A stretch of 64,000 nt of DNA, from NCBI RefSeq assembly GCF_014529535.1, contig NW_023503616.1, forward strand, positions 4,712,001 to 4,776,000, read 5' to 3'. The DNA comes from Bradysia coprophila (lineage: Eukaryota > Arthropoda > Insecta > Diptera > Sciaridae). The translations under genes were made by a program, and so were the position numbers. Positions 1 through 10,672 of the stretch are shown piece by piece (position 1 is the first letter of the stretch; the number at the start of each line of letters is the position of its first letter). Below the pieces are notes generated by a model. That model saw only the letters and a list, made by a program, of their open reading frames with translations, made no database searches and was not told where the DNA came from.

Positions 1-27
1 AAAAACTGGAAACGATGCAACATGACT

Positions 28-1060
28 TTAGGCTTCACTTTCACCGGATGTTGCTATTATACTCTCGTCACCGGATTTTGGTATCGGCACAATTAAATTT
101 TCGGTTGACATTAGCGCATACTTTAACACAAAACGCGTAAAACGGAGACATAAAAATGTTTTTGTTTCGAATTCGTCGAATATCGCACGATGATGGAAAT
201 ATGCATGTGAAAAGATGCGATAGACCCGTCGACAGACGGACCCCAGTTTAGCGACTGATGATTCTTTGATAACTACCCTGGAACATTGAAAAAAAGACAT
301 TGTCACCGTCCATTTACACATGCAATCAGTACAAGATTGTAGCTGTATTCAACTCACCGACTTGGAAAATATTTGTAACTATTCAGCAGGCATGCTGCCC
401 CATCTAAAGTATGCCTTGTATAATCAATTGCTGGACATTCTTTTGGTGTTTTATGTGCGGCACACAGAAATATCCACTGTTCAGTAGCAGTCATCTGTGT
501 GCAGGTAGCTGGGAAACATTGCGATTGTAGACGTACAGCCAATCCATTCAATTCCATGCAAAACTGCCTGTTGATCAATTATTCAAAACGGATTGATGCG
601 ACTGCCACTTGACAAAATTACACAAAATCATACCTCAAATGTTCATACTTCCACACACCCTCATCGTGTGTTTCTGGATTGGTGAGTATCAAATCGATAT
701 TCGACGGATCAATCTTTATCAGCTGCTGTATGTATTGTTGCACAGCAAGCGTACTGTCCATTTCTTCAAACGGTTCATCTGGCCAACGGCAATAGTCCTG
801 TAAATCGGAAATTATCATTTTTAGTTCGGAAAATGAGTTGAAAGAACTGTTGACAATGCAAACACCCCAAGCAGAAAATCGTAAAATCGAAGTGTAATTA
901 ACGACAAAATGCTGGATGTATGGGTGACCATTGAATATGAATATTGCGCTTCATTTGCATTCGAAACGATGGAAAGATTAATTTTTCTCACCTTAGCCTT
1001 TGTTCCGGGCTTATTTCTTCTTGTTAGAGAAATTTGCGAACCATCAGCAGCCATCTTCAT
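28..1060 (-). CDS. Mob4: MOB kinase activator 4 (Mob4 / phocein), 4 exons, complete
   Basis: Mob4/phocein is a subunit of the STRIPAK phosphatase-kinase complex (PP2A, striatin, GCKIII kinases), which among other roles restrains Hippo signalling. Exons on the minus strand are 1060-992, 797-634, 567-358 and 277-28. All junctions are GT/AG and phases agree, giving 230 residues, close to the roughly 225 of animal MOB4. Diagnostic stretches recognised from the family are [54 protein letters not shown] and the C-terminal SGESEA. The Cys and His residues expected for the Mob zinc site (in CFPATC and in the SHAYFHH region) are present. The start Met at 1060 lies just before KMAADGSQ and [10 protein letters not shown], matching the family N terminus. 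The stop TAA is at 28-30. Identity is very secure; only fine splice positions are inferred. Confidence 0.96.
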
Positions 1061-1262
1061 GTTTTCTCGTTTATGAAAAATATTCCAAAATTTGACGTTT
1101 TGCTTTGTCAGAGGAATGAGTGCGTTCGTTATTCATTTTCTAACACCACACTGTTGGTTTTCGTAGTGTGAATAATAGTGAAAAGTTCTGCTGCAAAGAT
1201 GGCACGCAAGTATTAATTCAAACTTAGGGTCGTTAAAATTGTGTTCGCTAATAAAAAAAATT

Positions 1263-1447
1263 ACTTCAAGCAAAAATGATCATAGTCGACAGCTGCCAAA
1301 TAGAAAGCAAAAATGATCATAGTCGACAGCTGCCAAATAGAGTACTATTTTGTATGAAATTGTTTTTTACAGTGTTTTACAATTATATGACACACTGTAT
1401 AGTTTCAGTACCCTATTTAGAGTAACGCTCATGCTTGAAGTGCGTTG
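1263..1447. repeat. MITE copy, family with ends caacgcacttcaagc (rearranged)
   Basis: The right end gcttgaagtgcgttg (1433-1447) and internal blocks such as the one around cagtaccctatttagagta match copies at 13008-13148 and 36636-36793. The left end is shortened, beginning at acttcaagcaaaa. A roughly 36 bp block containing gatcatagtcgacagctgcc occurs twice in direct tandem (about 1269-1340), so this copy carries an internal duplication. Confidence 0.75.
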
Positions 1448-1823
1448 CTTGAAGTCAACTATTTGCGCGTAGAGCTGAAAGCGACACCTCCAGCGATATC
1501 ATTTATTTTAGAAGTGACACAAGGCGCCACACTTTTCTCTTTAGAGGTTTTTGTTCGGATTTGAACTTGACTTGAAAAATCAAGTCCTATGTACGGACAA
1601 TTTTGGAAAGAAGTTTTTTCATCTTTTTTTAAAATTGTTAACTACGATTTACTTGTATTACACAAAATATTTTCACGATCTCACAACAGATGTCTCTGCT
1701 TTTGCTTTTAACGAAGGGATGAGATGGCGTTTGCATCGAACTTTCGTGCTACCGCAAATCTGATTCGGTTGTATGCACATATTATTACCTCCTCACTATA
1801 TTTTCCTTGGCACCTTACAGCTT

Positions 1824-1855
1824 GCGAAATTGCCTAAAATCTACCGTCCACAACA
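1824..1855. repeat. Half copy of composite hairpin repeat
   Basis: The stretch from gcgaaattgcctaaaat to accgtccacaacag matches the right arm of the palindromes at 17962-18065 and 19620-19717. Only one arm is present here. Confidence 0.6.
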
Positions 1856-2022
1856 GGTACGAATCACTTTTTACACTGTGAAGAAACAAATCCATGTAAA
1901 GATTTTCTTCTTCATTGTCAACAGAAGTAAATGGTCCAGTTCCGAATGAATGTTTTGCCTGTTTGAAATTATCTCATCCTCTTTTTTGCGACAACAAACG
2001 GTTTAATATCAATTTGTATATT

Positions 2023-2200
2023 ATCACATACGCACGGTGTTCGGATGTCAAAATTACTTCACTAGAAGTTTAATTCAAACATTACACTTCTAGTCAATGT
2101 TGTTGTCTCGTTTTCGCTTATGTGATAAAATAGAGTACACACTTGTCACTATCAGTCTCGGCAAGCCTCGACTTCTTCGTGACAAGTGGGTAATATATAT
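2023..2200. repeat. Dispersed repeat shared with 37255-37375 and 38600-38650
   Basis: The block containing gttcggatgtcaaaattactt is matched in reverse complement at about 38600-38650. The block from tctcgttttcgcttatgtg through ggcaagcctcgacttcttcg is matched in reverse complement at about 37260-37365, inside the 1.1 kb terminal-inverted-repeat element. The second block is itself a small hairpin (cacttgtcac ... gtgacaagtg). Confidence 0.7.
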
Positions 2201-2392
2201 ACCAAATCGTGCGGCATTATCAATTCTGGCATATTATAATACACACAAAAAACATCAATTATATGGTGCATTCGCTCTACATTTGGAGTGCGATAATAAT
2301 TGCGCAATAATATTAGCGCATATTCCGTATAATAAGATTGATCGGTTTTTTTGTGCACCGGCCTGAATTGAATTGATAGTTTTTTACATCGA

Positions 2393-2578
2393 TATAGGTT
2401 TCTTCCATCGTACGGTAAAGACGAATTTTGACAGGCCGAAAACAACCGACCGTCATCCACAGAAGCAAACATAACCGCAACTTAAACAAATTTGTTCGTT
2501 AAAACTTCAAAGAGATGTTGTGTTGGCTTCTCTGTGGATGACGATTGACATTTTGAATGGCCTTGGAAGAAACCTATA
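2393..2578. repeat. Foldback / MITE-like inverted repeat
   Basis: The ends tataggtttcttcca (2393-2407) and tggaagaaacctata (2564-2578) are perfect complements. Inside, cgtcatccacagaagc pairs with gcttctctgtggatgacg with a small bulge. No coding capacity. Consistent with a short non-autonomous DNA element. Confidence 0.75.
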
Positions 2579-3225
2579 ATATAGGGTAGATAAGTAATGT
2601 CAAAGCAACTTTATGCGGAAAGATCACATGAATGTATGTGTAACGTACGTTTTGAGAAAGCGCGCGAAAGAATGTCATACAAATATTTGAAAATAATTGA
2701 AACTCTGCATTTCTCAATTTCCTTTTTCTCTTCGTTTTGTGTTGTGATTCGTATTTTTTGCACTTGCATGTGTGCTATATTTCCGAAATTTCGTTCTTCG
2801 TGTTTCATTATCTACAATATATTATATCGATGGTTTTTTACGTTTTTTAACACACTTAAGTACATGGTGGTACAATGAGTGATGATAGATAAATAGATTG
2901 ACGTTAAGAACATTTGTCAAAGATGATGCCAGAGCTACCAAATACTTCGTGAACAAGCCATTTTTGCCTAATGGTTAGATTATGTAAAGTAAGGCTTGGC
3001 TTGCATATATGTGCTCATCAGTCAAAGACATTTGCGCTAACTTCTTATTTTGTCATTCAACAATTTTCAAAAAGCTCTGCCTAATGAAGGTTCATATAGA
3101 TGTATGTCAAAGTTGAGAAAGTAAAAGTGTTTGGTGGAAAGTAGTAAAAAAATTCAATAATACATAAGTCCAATGTCGCAATTTTATTCTTGTAAATGTT
3201 TTCGGATTGATAAAGTGGTGTTATT

Positions 3226-3948
3226 TTAATCAGAAATGCTACTTTCGCAAATAAAATAACTCAATCTTTCGCATGAGGCTATTGACAAATTTTCTTTCTC
3301 GATATTGATGGCCGCACAAGAACAATCAGAACATTGCGAGAATTCCAAAGGGGCGAATGTGGCTGGTTCTTTATATCCGAACCAGTAAAACTTGGAATTA
3401 CCAAGTTTCGTTAATCCTATCCAGAAGTTATCACTAAACTCTGGCGGGAAAAAAATCAATAATTTACAGTTAAATAAAGCTCTGTCCATGTCCAAGGTAA
3501 ACTTACTAGTCTCAGTGATTTGCCTTTTAAGACGATTATATTCGGATTGTGAATTAATGGTTGCTAATTGCATATTATGTTGAGCACAATAATGATATGC
3601 TCGATACCAATTTGCCTGAAAATAATTCGAGGTATACAAGTTCAAGTTCTTTCAGTTTGAATGAACATTTCAAGCGGTTGAAAACATCCGACAAAAGTGT
3701 TGTGGTTCACTCACGGTAAATTCCGAGTACACATGATAAACTTTTGTGAGTGGTTCTTCCGTACTTGTTGGTGGATAAACCACGCCAACGCCATTCACAT
3801 ATGTGCCTGACGAAGCTTTTCCAAACGTAGTTAGAGCTGACCGACACCCAACTGATTATCGAATGTATAAATAACTTTTCAGATTCAATAAATTGAAAAA
3901 CTCACCTCTAAATATGACGAAAATAAATATTGTCCAATACTTTTCCAT
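3226..3948 (-). CDS. Secreted C-type lectin domain protein, 3 exons
   Basis: Exons are 3948-3906, 3851-3715 and 3648-3226. The junctions are GT/AG with phases that join cleanly, giving 200 residues. The first exon encodes a hydrophobic signal peptide starting MEKYWTIFIFVIF. The last exon carries one C-type lectin-like domain: ANWYRAYHYC, a conserved core of the form LATINSQSE, the FWIGL signature, and the C-terminal CERLSYFICE. Such proteins are usually secreted and bind glycans or microbial surfaces. The loop that normally carries the Ca/sugar motif reads KEPATF rather than EPN or QPD, and no clear WND is seen, so sugar binding may be non-canonical or absent. About 60 residues between the signal and the lectin domain are unrecognised. 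The gene is isolated between repeats. Confidence 0.85.
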
Positions 3949-4514
3949 AATTAATTCGTGTATTACGCTAGCTCAATTCTTTGAGTCGAATGATGATAAG
4001 ACAAGTGTAAATTTAAAAATAGCTTGAATCTAAAGGTTATATGGTGGTATGCCAAATCGAAATTTGATAAATGTACTTTCTTGACCGGTACATGAATCGC
4101 TTGAAGTTGAACTAGAACAAAATCGTAAACGTTCTTACGAAGTAAATGTAAAACATTGCGTTCAGAATGATAAGAATACATTCCTAAATTAATTTTTTTT
4201 CGCTTAAATTATTTATAGTCGACCTGGATAGACGAAGAAAGACAGACTGGATTTACAGAGCCAAAACTCTGAAGCATAAACCTCAACTAACCTTGTGACT
4301 AAAACACTTACTTACTTTACTTTACAGGCCGCAGGCCGTGTGTCATAATACACATCGTGAGCCTAATAAAGCACTTTGCATCGAGTTGCATACAACATTT
4401 TATGCCACTGAGGCATCTAAATATTGCAAATTTTGCATTTTATGATCATTATGATGCTGAGTGGCATGAATAACTATTTCGCTCTCATACGAAACTTTTT
4501 CGTTTCGCTATTGT

Positions 4515-4700
4515 AGTACCAGGTCACGACTAAAACAATTGCACGAAAAGTAGATATCGGAGCAGCTGTAATCTTTTCCATTTGGGTCACAAAGGAAAAT
4601 TTAATTATTATCTTTCTGTTACATTACACCGTTGCTAGCTTTCGTTTATCAGACAGGAAACAGTTCAAGTAAAGTTTTTTTTTCTTATAGAATATAAATA
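4515..4700. repeat. Dispersed repeat, copy A (paired with 5921-6140)
   Basis: Shares accaggt(c/g)acga, taatcttttccatttgggtca, ttcgtttatc and gaatataaat blocks, in the same order and orientation, with 5921-6140. Diverged, non-coding, probably two old copies of one element. Confidence 0.7.
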
Positions 4701-5920
4701 ACATTACTGAAATATCTTTAAAAGTCACTTGTTAAATTTTCAAATTATAATTATTTAGTTTCACAAAATTAAAGTTCTATTCTTCACTTATGTTATAGTG
4801 ATGATACTAATGTGTTCAAATATCAACTGACCAATGGAGGAAGAAGGCCTTTTATAGTAATCGACTACATGGACTCTTATGGGCTCTCATAGCAAACCAT
4901 ATGTTTATTTCCAGAAAGTTGTGATCTGCAAATTTTAAAGCTAATTGAAATCATTCTGAATATTTTCCTATGCTGTTGTCAGCAGACGTAGTTGACGTTA
5001 CGCTCGAAAATATTCAACGTGTCACAGTTGACGGAAATTAAAGAATTAAAGAATTTTTCTATTTTGTTCTACCAACGGATGTATTGAATTTCCCATTGGT
5101 CTTTTCACCATTTTCGTCATATGTACAATGCGTTCCGTCTATGTTCGATGAACTTGTAAATTTGGGAATACATGCAACTTTTCGCTTATTCCTCAGTACC
5201 GATACGGACCTCTGTTAATAATTGTTTCAATTTTTACCGAGCTTCTACAATTTTACATGCGCAATCGTTGGTCAGCGTATTGAGCTTAATTATGGTTATT
5301 ATGGTTATGGTTATCCATATGCTTTGTAGTGTGGTGCACTACAGCCGACAATATTTGAATAAGTTTTTGATTACGTTAATACCTTTTCTGTCAAATTTTT
5401 CGTCTCGTATGTTGAAATGGTGGGTGTAGTAAACTCCTTCTGGTCGGCAATTAATTTCTATCCGTAACGAGCCTTGTGTGCTTAAAAGCATCCTACATAT
5501 TCCATCTCACTTCAATAATCTCACAAAGACCTCTAAATCTATCTCTAACACAATTAATTTCATAATTACTTTTGATAAAAACTTGTTCCAATCAAAATAG
5601 TGCATCCATAGTGTCGAATCTCTAATGAACAAGAGATATTAAAAAAAATATTGAAACCGAAATTTTTGACATTTTTGGATCAAATCGTACATAAAAGTAC
5701 ATAAATAATGAAGTGATTGTACTAGATTTGTCTATCAATGAGAAGTAACAGGCAAACACACATGGAATTCAAAGCTTGAGATAGAGTTTGGATTATGACG
5801 TTAGATGGCATTGAACGTCATTGACGTTACGTCAAAGATGGCGCACAAGCATTAATTCAAACGACCCTAAGAATATCTAAGGGATCCGAGGTTCTGAACC
5901 TTGAGAATACTTTTGTGGCA

Positions 5921-6140
5921 CTACCAGGTGACGAGTAAAACTGATATGAATAAAAAGTAGCTATCGAAGTAGCGTTAATCTTTTCCATTTGGGTCATCGT
6001 CACAGAAGCAAATTTCATTATCTTATTGTGACAATACACTGTTGCTCGTCTTCGTTTATCGGAGAGGTAGTAAACAGAAACCGGATCAAGCAAACAGGAA
6101 ACAAGTCTGGTTTCATTTTATTTCGTATCGAATATAAATG
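5921..6140. repeat. Dispersed repeat, copy B (paired with 4515-4700)
   Basis: Same order of conserved blocks as copy A (ctaccaggtgacga, cttttccatttgggtca, ttcgtttatcgga, gaatataaatga), with small insertions relative to copy A. No open frame of note. Confidence 0.7.
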
Positions 6141-6620
6141 ATGAGCACAGCAACGTACAAGTGCGCATTAATTGCTGAAGCAATCTTCGAGCCATTTCAT
6201 AAAAATCTATAAACTCGAATCGTAGTTCGACGAGGTACATTTTTCTTCGATTAAAGGGAAACTTTACTTTGAAGTCGCTTTTTACGATTCGAAATGTTAA
6301 TGAGGAAGCTGCTATTTTGTGGGCGAACAGTAGAAAATCGCATAAAACGTTGAATTCCTTGGATAATTTTTGAATTAGAAAAAAGAGGACTGCAGCTCAG
6401 AGCTGACCAAATGATGTTAAGGGAGGAGTGTTGACGTAAAAAAAAATTGAAGGCGGCTTCAGCTATCTATTTTGTTTGCTCTCTTTGTTCTGAAATCATT
6501 TAACTTTTTGACATAAAATCAGAAATTTTAGCGCGCGTCCCAACTGTTTGAGCGGTTTTTGTCCTTTCTTACTTTTTCTGTATTTGTAAATTATAATCTT
6601 TCAGACAACTTCCGAAAACC

Positions 6621-7197
6621 ATGAAGAAAATTATTCTCGCTGTCTTTTTACTATTTGTCATTGGAAAGGAAGTGATGTCGCAAGATGTAAGTTCTATAAA
6701 TTCAATAAATTCTGTGGCAAAGTAACCTAACCTATCCCTTCACATCCACTGAGAAAAGTGCAGTCAGAATGGTGAATCGTGTGAAGATGGCAAACCGTGC
6801 TGTGATGGTCTTGGAGTTGGCGTGTGCAAACGACTTGAGTATGGACCTCCCTTATGTGTAAGACCGTCAAAGAAAAGTGGACTTAAAATATTGCAAATAT
6901 GATCTGAAATTTTCACTTTAGCTTTGTGTGAACGACGGCTGGTTGGCGTCGTGTTCATCGCATGCCGAATGCTGTAAAGGCTATTGCAACAGTCGAGGAT
7001 ATTGTGGTGTAAGTTCCTATCCAAACGAAACTATAGCTATATTCGATGATTAATTCATTTTTGCGTAGTGTATTGAATCTGGTAGATGGTGCACCCATGG
7101 GCAATCGGAAGAATGTTGTGGAAGACCGAGCATCACCGACGGCCATTTGATTAAAACTTGCACAAAAGCAGTTCCTCTTCACGACGAGTGCTACTAG
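6621..7197 (+). CDS. Secreted multi-module cysteine-rich (knottin-like) protein, 4 exons
   Basis: Exons are 6621-6686, 6759-6857, 6922-7008 and 7069-7197, all phase 0, giving 126 residues. Exon 1 is a signal peptide (MKKIILAVFLLFVIGKEVMS). Exons 2, 3 and 4 each encode one small cysteine-rich module with a C...C...CC...C spacing (for example CEDGKPCCDG, SHAECCKGYC, SEECCGR), the pattern of inhibitor-cystine-knot-like modules. One module per exon suggests growth by exon duplication. The product is likely secreted and disulfide-rich; whether it acts as an inhibitor, antimicrobial or toxin-like peptide cannot be told from sequence. AATAAA follows at 7399-7404. The region from 6887 (intron 2) to 7440 is repeated exactly at 11013-11566. 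Confidence 0.82.
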
Positions 7198-7440
7198 TTA
7201 TATAGTTTTTCAATGACGAAAAAAATGTAACGAATGTATGGGTGTTAGGGAATCTCGCGCCGCGTTATTCACAATAACTCACAAAGTGACATCTTCCTTA
7301 TACAAAATGTGTCAAAATGTGGATTATTGTGAACGACGCGGCGCGAGATTCCTAGCAACCAATGTATGACGAAAAAGGTCGCCTGAAGAATTATTTTTAA
7401 TAAATCCGCAGACCTATAGAGGAAGTTGTCTGAGGTTTTT
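6887..7440. repeat. 554 bp exact direct repeat, left copy
   Basis: Read side by side, this block and 11013-11566 show no difference. It covers the end of intron 2, exons 3 and 4, and the 3' untranslated region of the knottin gene. The two copies flank the retrotransposon exactly, so they look like an exceptionally long target-site duplication or a segmental duplication coupled to the insertion. Confidence 0.92.
7249..7352. repeat. Inverted repeat in the knottin 3' region (MITE-like)
   Basis: ggaatctcgcgccgcg at the left pairs with cgcggcgcgagattcc at the right, with attcacaata / tattgtgaac as a further paired block. Length about 104 bp. GC-rich ends in AT-rich DNA suggest a transposon remnant or a stable RNA hairpin downstream of the stop codon. 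An identical copy is at 11375-11478. Confidence 0.75.
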
Positions 7441-7553
7441 GAATGAATGAATGAATGAATTTTATTCCACCGCCAAAAACTGGCTGAATATTAAATATTA
7501 GATTACAATTAGAATACAAAATACAATAACAATTTCACATTATCACAAATATA

Positions 7554-10500
7554 TCACAGTTCGTCATAATTCATGTTAAGTTCCTTCATAATTTCAATTT
7601 TAAAAACCGCCCTGCTGACAGACCCGTTCACTGTTGCCTTGTGTCCATTGATCAGTTTGATAAGTTTCACGATAGGTTGATTTGATAAGTACACGCTCGA
7701 AAATCTTGGTTCAACCAGCAGTTGTAGCGTAGAATCTCGTAGATTGTAGACACTCTCATTTCGTATGAATTTTGGTGAAATTATATCGTCACTAATGTTG
7801 CCCTTGAATATGTCGAAGGCAAGCGTGGCATCCGCTACTGTTCGTCGCTTTTCCAAATTTTGCAGTCCAAGTTGTTTACATCGATCTTCGTACGGTGCTA
7901 GTCTGTAAGTCGTCGCATTGACCCGGCTTTCCAATAAGTAAATCACGAATTGTTTCTGTATGGATTCGATGTCATCAATGTAAACTTGTGCAGATGGGTT
8001 CCAAATAGTCGATGCATATTCAAGGCGTGATCGTACATATGCCATGTAAAGTATCCGTTGTGTTTCTTTTGTGAAGTTTCCATTTGAAAAGTGTTTAATG
8101 CAACCAACCATCTGCCGAGCTTTCATCGTCATCTGTTCTATGTGATGTCCAGGATGATACCACTTGTTGAAACGAACGCCAAGATCAGTGATTTCTTCAA
8201 CTCTTTCGACGACGTGATTTCCCATTGTGTAGTTGACTTGGATAAAACTTGATTCGCTACGGTATGCGCTGAATATGTGGCATTTGTCGTTGTTGAATTG
8301 AAGACGATTTGTCTCATTCCAGCTGATCACATTGTCGATATCTCGTTGCATTTTAAGCGTATCTTGAAAGTCACTTATGATTGACGCCAATTTCATGTCA
8401 TCAGCAAACAATAGCATATGTGCAAATCGTACCACGTCGACCAAGTCATCGATGAAGACGGTGAACATCAACGGTCCCAGTGAGCTGCCAGGTGGTACTC
8501 CAGATGGTGACTCGTACAATCTGGACTTTGACTTTCCAATTTGAACGAAATTTGTACGGCCGATCAAGTATTGCCACAACCATCTTGCAGTCTTTTTACC
8601 AATTTTGAATCTGGCAAATTTGATGATCAGCAGCATAATAACCACTTTGTCGAAAGCGGTCTGATAATCACCAATGAATGTGTCCAGTTGACAATTTCGT
8701 TCGAATGCTTGGTGTGCGAGGGTAGTCTGGACTAACAAGTTCGTGACAACTGACTTCTTGTTTCTGAACCCATGTTGTGCGCTTTTCAATTGAGGCTGGA
8801 TTATCATGCTGATGTCTTTTTTGACCGCGATATCGTGAATTTTCATGAGCATTGTTTGAATTGCGATGACTCTGTAGTTTTTAATATCAGTTTTGGCCCC
8901 TTTCTTCTTGTATACCGCAACGATTCGATTTACTTTTGCTGCTGTCGCTATTTTGCCACTGTCGAACGATTTTTGATACAACAACCATACTGGCCAGGCG
9001 ACTGCTGATGCACACACTTTCATGACAAACGGTTTGATTTCATCGGGACCAGCACCGCCCTTCGGATCGAGTGAATGAATTGCGGCTTCGATGTCAAATA
9101 GCGACAGATTTATATCCTCTGCACCATTGATCGGAATGTATCGTTCATCGAAGTTACAGTTTTCTGCATCCGGCACATAAAGCGATTCAAAGTAGTCTGC
9201 AAACATGTCGACTATTTCTTCCGTTGACGTACCGACTCTGTCACCATAGTTCATTACGTCCGGATATTTTTCAGTTCCACCTTTCAGTTTAGCGAATTTC
9301 CAAAATTCGGCCGGGTTCGACTTGATATTTTCCTGCACTCTGATGTTGTGTTCATTCGACCGACGATCACTTTCTTTATTGAATTCATTGTAAGCTGCTT
9401 CATATTCGTCCAATGATCCAACATCCGTTTCTGATTTCCGTTTGAATAATTTGTTCCGTCGATTTTTCAATCTTTGCAGTTCGGCCGACCACCATTTGGG
9501 TTTGTTCGAGTACTTTCTGATGGTCTTCTTCGGTACATTTTGTTCGATTAGAGATTTCATCGTTTGAACGAAAAATTCATATGCGGCGTCGACATCTCTA
9601 ATTTGGAATTCGTGTTGGAAATTGATCGCTGCCAGTTGTTGCACCATTCGTTCATAATGACCTCTTGCATACTGGAAAACAGTCACATACTCCACGTTGA
9701 ACGAACTCGTGTCGTAATCCATCATGATTTCGTACGGAATGTGTCTGGCGTCTTGTTGTTCTTGTTCAATGATAGTATAACGGTCTCTTGTTACGTTGAC
9801 TGCATTGGAATCATTCACGAAAACCAAATCCAGAACGTTCAATGCGTTGTTGCGGAAATTCGATAGTTGTGATAGTGGCAGGCTGAGCATTTTGTCCAAG
9901 AAGTCGAGCGCATCCGTTTGATAACACGAACGAATTCCATTGATGTTACGATCGGTCGGAGCGTATGGTATATAGGCGTTTTCGTCATCGTCATCGAGAG
10001 ACCAATTGATGTCGTGCAAATTGAAGTCGCCAAGGACAATTATTTTGTGATTGCGATATTTCTCTACGATGACTTTCACATGATGATAATGTTTCGCGGC
10101 AATGCATGGGTCGAACATACTCATGTAACAAACGTACAGTATTAACGGTTGTGGTTTGATGCATAACTCAATGACCAAAAATTCACTCGCGTCGTCCGGT
10201 CCAATTGTCGAATTTATCGTTACAGTTCTGCTATTCAACGAATGATGAACCAAAATTGCCACACCACCAGAGCGCCGCAACCCTTGATTTGTTCGGTCAC
10301 AACGGTATACGTTGAACTTGTCAGGAAAATATACGCTGGAGAATAATCCATTGTCTAACCAGGTTTCGATGAAGATAAGCACCAAGAATACGCAGAGTTC
10401 GATCTTCATGCTGATGTTTCGTTTGTTTGCGATACTACGGACGTTGTTATAGTACATCGGTAGAGTGTGCATACGTTCAGCTACATTGTCAGGATTCGTT

Positions 10501-10625
10501 GAGTTAGATGGCTCCAATACCATGACTTGACCAGTTGATTCGCTTGCAGTTGAGTTTCGGAAAAACGAAGTGATGAGCGATTGCGATTTGCGGTTGGTAC
10601 ATGCGGCATTGGAAGAGACATTCAA
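7554..10625 (-). CDS. Retrotransposon ORF2: endonuclease / reverse transcriptase
   Basis: An open frame of about 1020 codons without stops. The N-terminal AP-endonuclease domain shows YNNVRSIANKR (about residue 60), FIETWLDN, GGVAILVHH and VLGDFNLHDINW (about residue 198). The reverse transcriptase shows NYRVIAIQ, QHGFRNKKSV, SGVPPGSSLGPLMF and the catalytic FADD box (FADDMKLA, about residue 742). The C-terminal part has the MAYVRSRLEYASTIWNP segment typical of jockey/CR1-group elements. The first ATG in a good position is about 34 codons into the open frame. Product: target-primed reverse transcription of the element's own RNA. Probably encodes a complete, recently active enzyme. Confidence 0.93.
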   Translation of the reverse strand: MNVSSNAACTNRKSQSLITSFFRNSTASESTGQVMVLEPSNSTNPDNVAERMHTLPMYYNNVRSIANKRNISMKIELCVFLVLIFIETWLDNGLFSSVYFPDKFNVYRCDRTNQGLRRSGGVAILVHHSLNSRTVTINSTIGPDDASEFLVIELCIKPQPLILYVCYMSMFDPCIAAKHYHHVKVIVEKYRNHKIIVLGDFNLHDINWSLDDDDENAYIPYAPTDRNINGIRSCYQTDALDFLDKMLSLPLSQLSNFRNNALNVLDLVFVNDSNAVNVTRDRYTIIEQEQQDARHIPYEIMMDYDTSSFNVEYVTVFQYARGHYERMVQQLAAINFQHEFQIRDVDAAYEFFVQTMKSLIEQNVPKKTIRKYSNKPKWWSAELQRLKNRRNKLFKRKSETDVGSLDEYEAAYNEFNKESDRRSNEHNIRVQENIKSNPAEFWKFAKLKGGTEKYPDVMNYGDRVGTSTEEIVDMFADYFESLYVPDAENCNFDERYIPINGAEDINLSLFDIEAAIHSLDPKGGAGPDEIKPFVMKVCASAVAWPVWLLYQKSFDSGKIATAAKVNRIVAVYKKKGAKTDIKNYRVIAIQTMLMKIHDIAVKKDISMIIQPQLKSAQHGFRNKKSVVTNLLVQTTLAHQAFERNCQLDTFIGDYQTAFDKVVIMLLIIKFARFKIGKKTARWLWQYLIGRTNFVQIGKSKSRLYESPSGVPPGSSLGPLMFTVFIDDLVDVVRFAHMLLFADDMKLASIISDFQDTLKMQRDIDNVISWNETNRLQFNNDKCHIFSAYRSESSFIQVNYTMGNHVVERVEEITDLGVRFNKWYHPGHHIEQMTMKARQMVGCIKHFSNGNFTKETQRILYMAYVRSRLEYASTIWNPSAQVYIDDIESIQKQFVIYLLESRVNATTYRLAPYEDRCKQLGLQNLEKRRTVADATLAFDIFKGNISDDIISPKFIRNESVYNLRDSTLQLLVEPRFSSVYLSNQPIVKLIKLINGHKATVNGSVSRAVFKIEIMKELNMNYDEL

Positions 10626-10672
10626 ATTATTTTGTGCAGAGTCTGATATTGCTTGACTAGAACATATACTGT

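Larger units (their letters stand above)
1061..3225. other. Intergenic stretch with repeats between Mob4 and the lectin gene
   Basis: No host gene was recognised. It holds a damaged MITE copy (1263-1447), a half copy of the composite hairpin repeat (1824-1855), a stretch shared with 37255-37375 and 38600-38650 (about 2023-2200), and a foldback element (2393-2578). Bases 1565-1630 resemble 11748-11805. Short open frames here (for example 2097-2366 and 2597-2878) lie in repeats or low-complexity DNA. Confidence 0.6.
3949..6620. other. Intergenic stretch between lectin and knottin genes
   Basis: AT-rich with no recognisable host gene. It contains a pair of related repeat copies (4515-4700 and 5921-6140). 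The 85-codon frame at 5172-5429 has no recognised domain and no convincing splice or start context. The block around aaagatggcgcacaagcattaattc near 5835 resembles about 1195-1225. Confidence 0.5.

Noticed and set aside
2097-2366. 89-codon frame similar to one at 37127-37363 on the other strand
   Set aside because: The similarity comes from a shared non-coding repeat; the frames diverge after the shared block and no transposase motif is present.
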